Assembly: GCA_934539295.1 (NCBI GenBank)
Contig: CAKTCN010000017.1
Span: 11,442-75,441 of the forward strand
Origin: an uncultured Allosphingosinicella sp.
GTDB taxonomy: Bacteria; Pseudomonadota; Alphaproteobacteria; Sphingomonadales; Sphingomonadaceae
Direction of reading: 5' to 3'
DNA length: 64,000 nt
Part shown: positions 56,745-64,000 of the stretch, piece by piece
Position numbering within the stretch: position 1 is the stretch's first letter
Layout: every line of letters starts with the position of its first letter
The notes under the pieces: generated by a model
Databases searched by the model: none
Seen by the model: the letters and a program-made list of their open reading frames with translations, nothing else
Told to the model about the DNA's origin: nothing
Program-made: the position numbers and the translations under genes

Positions 56745-57029
56745 TCAGTGATCGGCTCGTTCGGACCTTTCAGGCAGTGCCGCACCGTAGTCCGGCGCCG
56801 CGTTCAGATGCTCCTCAACGGGCTCATAAGGGCCACCCATTCCGGTGTGCGCGGGTGACGTCACCGGCTCTGCATTTGCAGGCGCGTGGTCCCGGGCCTC
56901 GTGCGTCTGAACACATCGGTCGATCACATGCTTGGAGCAGGGCGGGTAATCTTCACCGGTCCATACCGGCGCGGCATGGGCCGGGACCGAACCGGCAAGC
57001 GTCACGGCAACAGCGAACAACGGCTTCAT
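56745..57029 (-). CDS. Small exported protein with conserved cysteine pair
   Basis: A 94-residue protein from ATG 57029, chosen because GGAGG lies five bases upstream. A signal peptide (MKPLFAVAVTLAGSVPAHA) is followed by WTGEDYPPCSKHVIDRCVQTHE, here noted as YPPCSKHVIDRCVQ, with two cysteines that may form a disulfide. The tail is acidic and Pro-rich. Similar short proteins with this YPPCSK motif are frequent in sphingomonads and have no assigned role. It lies between two kinase genes on the same strand and could be an extracytoplasmic partner; that is a guess. Confidence 0.75.
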   Translation of the reverse strand: MKPLFAVAVTLAGSVPAHAAPVWTGEDYPPCSKHVIDRCVQTHEARDHAPANAEPVTSPAHTGMGGPYEPVEEHLNAAPDYGAALPERSERADH

Positions 57030-57107
57030 CATGACCTCCCGCATCATCAGATGCGTTGAAATCCCTTCACCAGCCGTAACGGTCTGCGCACGCGATAGGT
57101 CCTGCGA

Positions 57108-59201
57108 TCAAGCCGCGCGGTTGGAAGCCGTGCGTGCCCAGGCGTCTCGCAGCGCCTCGGCCAACTGGTCCGGCGTGAAGGGCTTGCCGAGTACCGCGAC
57201 ATCCGCAGGGCGGTTGGCGATTGATCCGATATCGGCGTAGCCAGTGATGATGATGGCCGGCAGGTTGGGCCGCGCCTCGCGTGCACGACGAACGAGTTCC
57301 GCGCCCGACATCGCCGGCATGGCATAATCGGTCAGAACGATCTGGTGTGCGTCGGGCTCGCCGGACAGAAGTGATAAAGCCAGCGCGGCCTCTGAAGCCT
57401 CGGTGACCTGGTGCCCATTGTCCTGGAGCATCGCCGCCGTGGTGGTACGTACACCATCATGGTCGTCGACCAGCAATACCTTGAGCGAAGGAAGTGCGGC
57501 CAGCGCCTCGCTGCCGTTGCTGCCCCCGGTCTGGCGATCATGGTCGATTTCGGGGCCGCTATTCGCACGCGGGAGCCATAACTCAACCTGCGTACCCAGA
57601 CCCAACTCGCTCTCGATCTGAAGCGTGCCACCCGATTGACGCGCAAAGCCGTACACCATCGAAAGGCCTAGGCCCGTGCCCTTGCCGACCTCCTTGGTGG
57701 TGAAGAAGGGTTCGAGCACGCGTTCCAGTATCTCCGGCGGGATGCCGGAGCCCGTATCCCGCACCGTCAACACGACATAGTCGCCCGCGGGCAAGGTGGT
57801 GTCCCCGCCGGGGTGCACTTGGCGGCTAGCGGCTGCCACGGTGATGACGCCGCCCTCGGTCATTGCGTCGCGTGCGTTGATGATGAGGTTCATCAGCGCA
57901 AGTTCGAGTTGTGAAGCATCGGCAAAAGCGGGCCAGACATCCTCGCCAACATCCCATCGGAGCTCGACAAGACCTCCAAGTGTATGTTCAAGCAGGTCGC
58001 CAACTGCCTCTGCAAGCAGGGAAATGCTTACATGGTCAGGCTGCAACTGCTGGCGCCGTGCGAAGGCCAGCAGCCGCTTGACGAGTTCCGAGCCCTGTTC
58101 GGCCGCGTGGCGCGTCATGGCGAGGATCTTGCGATGCTCCTCGCCAAACGGGACACGCCGCTCCAGCATGCCGAGACCGCCGAGCACTGCGGCGAGCAGG
58201 TTGTTGAAATCATGGGCGATGCCGCCGGTGAGCTTGCCCACAGCGTCCATCTTCTGCGCACTCATCAGCTGTTTCTCGAGCAGCTTGCGGTCCGTCACGT
58301 CCATCAGCGTGCCGGCATATTCCAGCGGATTGCCTTCCGCATCGCGCAGCAGCACGGCCTGGTCGAGGAAGTGGCGATACTCGCCATCAGCACATTTCCA
58401 TTGATATTCAACGCTGAAGCCGCCGCTTCTGTCGCGCTGCCTCAACTCGGCCAGCACGCGCTCCCGCTCGTCCGGGTGCAGGCGTTCGGACCAGAGGCTC
58501 GGCGTCGCCTGCACCTCCTCCAAAGTATATCCGGTCACCGCCTCCAGATTGGCGCTGACGAAGTGCGGCACGCGCGTGCCCTGACCCATTGGTTCGAGGT
58601 AGAGGACGATGGGCAGGGACTCGATGATCGCCGCCTGACGCTGTTGAGCGAGGCGAAGTTCCTGCTCCACGCGCAGCCGTTCGGCATTGGCGCGCAGGTT
58701 CGCGTCCAGTAACTTCTGCTCGGCGGCCGCCTTTCTCTGTATCTCGCGGGCTTTGGCGAACAGATCGACAAACACCGCGACCTTGGACTTGAGGACAACC
58801 GGTTCGACGGGTTTGAAGACATAGTCGACTGCGCCCATTTCGTAGCCCCGTAGCAGGTGGGCGCTTTCCTTGTTGATCGCCGAAAGGAAGACGATCGGCA
58901 CGCTCTTCGTCTGCTCGCGCGCGCGAATGATCTGGGCCGTTTCATAGCCGTCGATACCCGGCATGAAAACGTCGAGCAGAATGACAGCAAACTCATCCTT
59001 GAGGAGGTGGCGCAGAGCCTCTTCGCCTGAGGTCGCGGTGACGGCGTCTGCGACTTCCTCCACGACCGTCCGCAGCGCTAGGAGGTTACGTTCGTCATCA
59101 TCGACGATGAGGACGCGCGGGCGATCAGCGAGCGGCGGGTCGTTCGCCTTCGCGTTGAAAGGCTTGGGGGCGGCGAACTTGGCTGACATGCGTGTCGCCA
59201 T
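57108..59201 (-). CDS. Hybrid histidine kinase: receiver-PAS-kinase-receiver
   Basis: A 697-residue protein from ATG 59201, which has GGAG at ribosome binding distance and lies 3 bp past the stop of the HAMP kinase. Domains run as follows: receiver (about 28-150: [42 protein letters not shown]), coiled coil, PAS (about 195-310), HisKA with [18 protein letters not shown] and His near residue 330, ATPase ([33 protein letters not shown]), and a second receiver (about 570-690: [47 protein letters not shown]). The first receiver probably takes phosphate from the HAMP kinase of the same operon. Confidence 0.93.
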   Translation of the reverse strand: MATRMSAKFAAPKPFNAKANDPPLADRPRVLIVDDDERNLLALRTVVEEVADAVTATSGEEALRHLLKDEFAVILLDVFMPGIDGYETAQIIRAREQTKSVPIVFLSAINKESAHLLRGYEMGAVDYVFKPVEPVVLKSKVAVFVDLFAKAREIQRKAAAEQKLLDANLRANAERLRVEQELRLAQQRQAAIIESLPIVLYLEPMGQGTRVPHFVSANLEAVTGYTLEEVQATPSLWSERLHPDERERVLAELRQRDRSGGFSVEYQWKCADGEYRHFLDQAVLLRDAEGNPLEYAGTLMDVTDRKLLEKQLMSAQKMDAVGKLTGGIAHDFNNLLAAVLGGLGMLERRVPFGEEHRKILAMTRHAAEQGSELVKRLLAFARRQQLQPDHVSISLLAEAVGDLLEHTLGGLVELRWDVGEDVWPAFADASQLELALMNLIINARDAMTEGGVITVAAASRQVHPGGDTTLPAGDYVVLTVRDTGSGIPPEILERVLEPFFTTKEVGKGTGLGLSMVYGFARQSGGTLQIESELGLGTQVELWLPRANSGPEIDHDRQTGGSNGSEALAALPSLKVLLVDDHDGVRTTTAAMLQDNGHQVTEASEAALALSLLSGEPDAHQIVLTDYAMPAMSGAELVRRAREARPNLPAIIITGYADIGSIANRPADVAVLGKPFTPDQLAEALRDAWARTASNRAA

Positions 59202-59204
59202 CCC

Positions 59205-62200
59205 TTACTCCGCCGCCTCGGTCAATTGCGGCTTCTGCTCGACTGCCTTGTCCCGTGCACGACCGATCCAGACGCGCAACAAGGCCAGCAGCAAATCCAT
59301 GTCGACCGGTTTGGCGATATAGTCCGAGGCACCGGCATCCAGACATTTCTGACGGTCGCCCTTCATCGCCTTGGCAGTGACCGAGATCAGCGGCACGTCA
59401 GCCAGTGCCTTGCGCGAACGAATTTGGCGCATCGTCTCGTAGCCGTCCATCTCCGGCATCATGATGTCGATAAGTGCCACGTCGATCGAGGGATTCTCCT
59501 CCAGGATCCGGATGCCTTCTCGGCCTCGTTCGGCGTGCAGCACCGTCGCGTCATACGTCTCGAGCACGCTGGTCAGCGAGTAGATGTTGCGGATGTCGTC
59601 GTCGACAACGAGGATAGTGGCACCCTGGAGTTCAGGAACGCCGCGGTGCCCTTCGTCGCGACTGGGGAGTGACCGACCCCGGCGCAGGGTCGTGGAGACG
59701 ATGGTTTCCAGTTCATGTTCGTCCCGGGTCACGATGATGTCCCAAACGGCGGTCAGCCGATTGAGCGCGACATTCACTTCGTCGCCCATCTCGCCATCGC
59801 CCGCAACGATAACGGGGACAGTGGCGGTGGCGCTGCCCAGAGCTTCCAGTTCGATAGCGACCTTCACTGCGTCGGCGCAGGCGACGACTACCGCGTCGAA
59901 AGCGGCGATGCCGACCGCAGCGATGCCCTTCACCAAAGTCGCCGAGCTTTCGACGGTGATGCCGGCACCTGCCAGACTTCCAGCGATCGCCTTCCGGCTC
60001 GCGGCATCACTGCCGATCACCAACACCTTCTTCTCGCGCCTCCGAACCCGGCGGGACAGGTCGGCAAATACACGTACCAGTTCTTCATGGCTCGCCGGCT
60101 TTTCGGTGGCCCCGATCGCACCGAGTGCGAGTGCACCTGCTACTTCCTCCTTGCCGGAAATGACGTGCACGGGGATGTGGTGTGTGTCTGGGTCATGCTT
60201 GAGAAGGTCGAGCAACACGGATCCGTCGATGTCGGAAAGCCCGAGATCGAGCGTGATCGCGTCCGGATTGAGCTTGCGCGCCATGGCGAGCGTGCCGGAT
60301 CCGGCGGATGACAGCACGCCCTTGAGGCCCGCTTCGTGCGCGATGTCCAGCAGGATGCCGGCGAAGGTCGTATCGTCCTCCACGATCAGGACGAATGGAT
60401 CGTCGGCCAGTTTGTCGCGATCGTCGGCAAGATCCTCGGTGTTGAGGGCAGCGGACAGGGCAAGCCCGGTGTCTGGCCCATGCGCCGATATCGTCGGCGG
60501 TGACGGAAGGGAGAGCTGCTCCGCAGCCTCCTGCGGGATGTAGAGCGTGAAGGTAGATCCCTTGCCGACTTCGGATTCCACTTTGAGTTCGCCGCCAAGG
60601 AGACGAGCGATCTCGCGGCTGATCGAAAGGCCGAGGCCGGTGCCGCCATATCGACGGCTCGTGGTGCCGTCGGCCTGCTGAAATGCTTCAAAGATCAGGC
60701 GCTGCTTGTCGGCAGGGATGCCGATGCCCGTATCGATCACCGAGAACGCGATCACGCTCTCGGCCGCGCTCAGCACCGGATGTGAGGGTGTGAAGCCTGA
60801 GGTCACACAGGTTGCCGTCAGCGTTACGCTGCCCTGCGAGGTAAACTTGAACGCGTTGGACAGCAGGTTGAGTACCACCTGCTGCAATCTCTTCTCGTCC
60901 GAGCGGAAGGAGAGGGGGAGGCGACTGTCAAGTTCGACGCCGAAGTCGAGGCCCTTGTCTGCCGCGAGCTGCCGGAAGGTCCGCTCCACATTCTGCTTGA
61001 GGCTTTTCAACTGCACGTCGCCAACCTCGATCGACACGGTGCCGGACTCAATCTTTGACAGATCGAGGATGTCGTTGATGAGGCTCAGAAGGTCCGATCC
61101 GGCCGAGTTGATCGTGCGGGCGAATTCGGTCTGCTTCTCGCTAAGGTTGCCCTGCGGATTGTCTGCGAGCAGCTTGGACAGGATCAGCAGCGAGTTGAGC
61201 GGTGTGCGCAGCTCGTGGCTCATATTCGCCAGGAACTCGGACTTGTATTTGGAGGTCAGTGCTAGCTGCTCGGCCTTTTCCTCGATGGCGCGCCGCGCCA
61301 TGTCGAGTTCGCTATTCTTCGCCTCGACCTGCTTCTTCTCATATTCGAGCAGCAACGCCTTTTCCTGCAGCTCCTCGTTGGTGTTGTGGAGCTCCTCTTG
61401 CTTGGTAGTGAGCTCGGTCTGACGCGCCTGAAGTTCGGTGGTGAGCAGCTGCGACTGCTTGAGAAGACCCTCGGTGCGCATGGTAGCGGCGATCGTGTTG
61501 AGCACGATGCCGATCGATTCCATCAGCTGGTCGAGGAAGCTCTGGTGTGTCTCGCTGAACTCCTGGAACGAGGCGAGTTCGATCACTGCCTTGACGTCGT
61601 CCTCGAAGATCGCGGGAAGAATGGCGACGCTGGCCGGTGCCGAATGACCGAGCCCCGACCCGATCCGGACAAAGTCGGCCGGCACGTTCTCCAGCAGGAA
61701 GGAGCGCTTGTCGGCGGCGCATTGCCCGACCAAGCCTTCGCGCAGCTTGAAGCTGGGCTTCAGCTCGTCGGCCTTTTCGGCGCCGTAGCTGGCGACAAGG
61801 TCGAGCACCGTCTCGTCCTCTTCGCGCCGCGCGACGTAGAAGACGCCATATTGCGCGTTCACCAGCGGCGCCAATTCGCTCATGATCAGGTTCGAGACGG
61901 TAGCAAGATCGCGCTCGCCCTGCAGCATGCGGCTGAAGCGCGCGAGATTGGTCTTGAGCCAGTCCTGCTCCGCATTCTTCAAGGTCTGTTCCTTGAGGTT
62001 GCGGATCATCTCGTTGATATTGTCCTTGAGCGCGGCCATCTCGCCCGACGCTTCCACCGCGATCGATCGCGACAGGTCGCCCTTGGTCACGGCGGTTGCC
62101 ACGTCGGCGATCGACCGCACCTGGTTGGTAAGGTTGGCGGCGAGCTGGTTCACGTTGTCGGTCAGGTCGCGCCACAGGCCCGCAGCACCCGGCACGGAGG

Positions 62201-64000
62201 CCTGACCGCCGAGCTTGCCCTCGATGCCCACTTCCCGAGCCATGTTGGTGACCTGGTCGGCGAAGGTGGCCAGCGTCTCGATCATGAAGTTGATCGTCTC
62301 GGCCAGGGCAGCGATCTCGCCCTTCGCATCCACTGTCAGCTTGCGGGTGAGGTTGCCCTGCGCCACGGCGGTCACGACATCGGCGATGCCGCGCACCTGG
62401 TTGGTCAGATTGTTCGCCATCAGGTTGACGTTGTCGGTAAGGTCCTTCCACGTGCCGCCGACGCCCGGCACCTGCGCCTGGCCGCCGAGGCGGCCCTCGG
62501 TGCCGACCTCGCGCGCCACGCGGGTCACTTCGGATGCGAAGGAATTGAGCTGGTCCACCATGACGTTGATGGTGTTCTTGAGCTCCAGGATCTCGCCCTT
62601 CACGTCCACCGTGATCTTCTTGGAAAGGTCGCCGCGCGCCACGGCGGTGGTCACCTCGGCGATGTTGCGGACCTGGCCGGTCAGATTGTCGGCCATGAGA
62701 TTGACGTTGTCGGTAAGGTCCTTCCAGGTGCCGGCAACGCCGCGCACCTGCGCGCGGCCGCCCAGCTTGCCTTCGGTGCCGACCTCACGGGCCACGCGGG
62801 TCACTTCGGATGCGAAGCCGTTGAGCTGATCCACCATGACGTTGATGGTGTTCTTCAGCTCCAGGATCTCGCCCTTCACGTCCACCGTGATCTTCTTGGA
62901 CAGGTCGCCCAAGGCCACGGCGGTGGTCACGTCGGCGATGTTGCGGACCTGGCCGGTGAGGTTCGCTGCCATTGCGTTGACATTGTCGGTAAGGTCCTTC
63001 CAGGTGCCGCCGACACCCTCCACCTGTGCCTGGCCGCCCAGCTTTCCTTCCGAACCCACCTCGCGCGCCACGCGGGTCACTTCGGATGCGAAGCTGTTGA
63101 GCTGGTCCACCATGACGTTGATCGTGTTCTTGAGTTCCAGGATCTCGCCGCGCACCTCGACGGTGATCTTCTTGGACAAATCACCGCGTGCCACGGCAGT
63201 CGTCACCTCGGCGATGTTACGCACCTGACCGGTCAGGTTGCCGGCCATCGCGTTGACGTTGTCGGTCAGGTCCTTCCAGGTGCCGGCCACGCCTTCCACC
63301 TGCGCCTGGCCGCCCAGCCGCCCCTCGGTGCCGACCTCGCGCGCCACGCGGGTCACTTCGGAGGCGAAGCCGTTCAATTGGTCCACCATCGTGTTGATGG
63401 TGTTCTTGAGCTCCAGGATCTCGCCCTTCACGTCGACGGTAATCTTCTTGGACAGATCGCCCTTGGCAACGGCGGTGGTCACGTCGGCGATGTTGCGCAC
63501 CTGACCCGTGAGATTGGCGGCCATCAGGTTGACGTTGTCGGTCAGGTCGGCCCAGGTGCCCGCGACGCCCGGCACCTGCGCCTGCCCACCAAGCTTGCCC
63601 TCGGTACCGACCTCCCGCGCCACGCGGGTCACTTCGGATGCGAAGCCGTTGAGCTGATCCACCATGGTGTTGATGGTGTTCTTGAGCTCGAGGATCTCGC
63701 CCTTCACGTCCACCGTGATCTTCTTGGACAGGTCGCCCGACGCCACGGCGGTAGTCACCTCGGCAATGTTACGCACCTGGCCGGTCAGATTGTCGGCCAT
63801 GAGGTTCACATTGTCGGTCAGGTCCTTCCACGTGCCGCCGACGCCCGGCACCTGTGCCTGGCCGCCAAGCTTGCCCTCCGTGCCGACCTCGCGTGCCACA
63901 CGGGTCACTTCCGAGGCGAAAGCATTGAGCTGGTCCACCATGACGTTGATGGTGTTCTTGAGCTCCAGGATCTCGCCCTTCACGTCCACCGTGATCTTCT
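59205..64000 (-). CDS. Giant multi-HAMP hybrid histidine kinase (5' end outside window)
   Basis: At least 1598 residues are in the window; the N-terminus lies beyond the right edge. One partial and seven full HAMP units of 92 residues come first, each with [14 protein letters not shown], [19 protein letters not shown] and [12 protein letters not shown] segments. A GAF domain follows (about 61550-61950), then a coiled coil, HisKA with [20 protein letters not shown], ATPase ([29 protein letters not shown]) and three receivers. The first ([12 protein letters not shown]) and third ([15 protein letters not shown]) keep the phosphoacceptor Asp; the second does not. The layout is like fungal Nik1-type osmosensing kinases and bacterial relatives. 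The ligand is unknown. Confidence 0.93.
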   Translation of the reverse strand, partial: KITVDVKGEILELKNTINVMVDQLNAFASEVTRVAREVGTEGKLGGQAQVPGVGGTWKDLTDNVNLMADNLTGQVRNIAEVTTAVASGDLSKKITVDVKGEILELKNTINTMVDQLNGFASEVTRVAREVGTEGKLGGQAQVPGVAGTWADLTDNVNLMAANLTGQVRNIADVTTAVAKGDLSKKITVDVKGEILELKNTINTMVDQLNGFASEVTRVAREVGTEGRLGGQAQVEGVAGTWKDLTDNVNAMAGNLTGQVRNIAEVTTAVARGDLSKKITVEVRGEILELKNTINVMVDQLNSFASEVTRVAREVGSEGKLGGQAQVEGVGGTWKDLTDNVNAMAANLTGQVRNIADVTTAVALGDLSKKITVDVKGEILELKNTINVMVDQLNGFASEVTRVAREVGTEGKLGGRAQVRGVAGTWKDLTDNVNLMADNLTGQVRNIAEVTTAVARGDLSKKITVDVKGEILELKNTINVMVDQLNSFASEVTRVAREVGTEGRLGGQAQVPGVGGTWKDLTDNVNLMANNLTNQVRGIADVVTAVAQGNLTRKLTVDAKGEIAALAETINFMIETLATFADQVTNMAREVGIEGKLGGQASVPGAAGLWRDLTDNVNQLAANLTNQVRSIADVATAVTKGDLSRSIAVEASGEMAALKDNINEMIRNLKEQTLKNAEQDWLKTNLARFSRMLQGERDLATVSNLIMSELAPLVNAQYGVFYVARREEDETVLDLVASYGAEKADELKPSFKLREGLVGQCAADKRSFLLENVPADFVRIGSGLGHSAPASVAILPAIFEDDVKAVIELASFQEFSETHQSFLDQLMESIGIVLNTIAATMRTEGLLKQSQLLTTELQARQTELTTKQEELHNTNEELQEKALLLEYEKKQVEAKNSELDMARRAIEEKAEQLALTSKYKSEFLANMSHELRTPLNSLLILSKLLADNPQGNLSEKQTEFARTINSAGSDLLSLINDILDLSKIESGTVSIEVGDVQLKSLKQNVERTFRQLAADKGLDFGVELDSRLPLSFRSDEKRLQQVVLNLLSNAFKFTSQGSVTLTATCVTSGFTPSHPVLSAAESVIAFSVIDTGIGIPADKQRLIFEAFQQADGTTSRRYGGTGLGLSISREIARLLGGELKVESEVGKGSTFTLYIPQEAAEQLSLPSPPTISAHGPDTGLALSAALNTEDLADDRDKLADDPFVLIVEDDTTFAGILLDIAHEAGLKGVLSSAGSGTLAMARKLNPDAITLDLGLSDIDGSVLLDLLKHDPDTHHIPVHVISGKEEVAGALALGAIGATEKPASHEELVRVFADLSRRVRRREKKVLVIGSDAASRKAIAGSLAGAGITVESSATLVKGIAAVGIAAFDAVVVACADAVKVAIELEALGSATATVPVIVAGDGEMGDEVNVALNRLTAVWDIIVTRDEHELETIVSTTLRRGRSLPSRDEGHRGVPELQGATILVVDDDIRNIYSLTSVLETYDATVLHAERGREGIRILEENPSIDVALIDIMMPEMDGYETMRQIRSRKALADVPLISVTAKAMKGDRQKCLDAGASDYIAKPVDMDLLLALLRVWIGRARDKAVEQKPQLTEAAE
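62000..64000. repeat. 276-bp tandem repeats encoding HAMP domains
   Basis: The DNA repeats with an exact period of 276 bp, seen for example as the same CCTTCACGTCCACC at 63701 and 63977. Seven full copies and a partial one are present. The left-most units (up to about 62400) are more diverged, whereas the rest are nearly identical. High identity makes this stretch prone to recombination and to assembly collapse. Confidence 0.9.

Noticed and set aside
62000..64000. CRISPR-like repeat array
   Set aside because: The period is 276 bp without unique spacers, and the repeats encode HAMP domains in frame.

Overview
The window is GC-rich bacterial chromosome that fits a Sphingomonas-like alphaproteobacterium (Sphingomonadaceae). 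Pointers to this are the secE-nusG-tRNA-Trp block, an NDUFA12-type complex I accessory subunit, DUF2155 beside aat, a DivL kinase with tyrosine in place of histidine, large TonB-dependent receptors, tryptophan-halogenase-like proteins beside glycoside hydrolases, and an EcfG-type stress promoter. No prophage, insertion sequence or CRISPR array was seen.

Region by region. 1-7011: four glycoside hydrolase genes joined by 4-bp start/stop overlaps: a C-terminal GH43-like fragment, GH35 beta-galactosidase, GH31 alpha-xylosidase with a PA14 insert, and GH74 endo-xyloglucanase. Together they look like a xyloglucan utilisation locus. 6932-7159: a small antisense DUF2256 gene. 7399-10313: two coupled flavin halogenase-like genes, the second without the catalytic signature. 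10422-14037: a scar region with a broken GH26 mannanase, an intact ROK fructokinase, the C-terminal part of a TonB receptor, the C-terminal half of a GT1 glycosyltransferase and the N-terminal part of a BCCT transporter.

14137-23993 is mostly housekeeping: nusG, secE, tRNA-Trp, a GGDEF/EAL protein, a fatty-acyl-AMP ligase, recX, a double cold-shock protein, DUF192, NDUFA12, DUF2155 (overlapping aat tail to tail by 184 bp), an ArsC-like reductase and an N-formylglutamate amidohydrolase. 24014-24097 is a REP-like inverted repeat. 24122-27979 holds aroQ-accB-accC-greA-like, divergent from thiS-thiG. 28039-33899 holds an erythromycin-esterase-family protein, an SCP2 protein, a lipoprotein-type SDR, CoA-transferase subunits A and B with a lipoprotein acid phosphatase gene coupled between them, and a GST.

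33912-36245 contains DUF4170 and a four-gene membrane/amphipathic cluster behind an EcfG-type promoter (GGAAC-N17-CGTT), which points to general stress response control. 36399-44277: eno, a FtsB-like protein, a peroxiredoxin, YqgE, ahcY behind a perfect 20-bp palindrome, and an intact TonB receptor whose ribosome binding site lies in a hairpin. 44470-51975: divL-tsaE-amgK-murU-addB, linking cell-cycle signalling, tRNA modification, peptidoglycan recycling and DNA repair; addA does not follow addB. 52016-64000 is a signalling island: a CHASE3 histidine kinase, a single-domain response regulator, a receiver-HRXXN kinase, a GAF/PAS kinase, a small exported protein, a receiver-PAS-kinase-receiver hybrid, and a very large multi-HAMP hybrid kinase that runs off the right edge.
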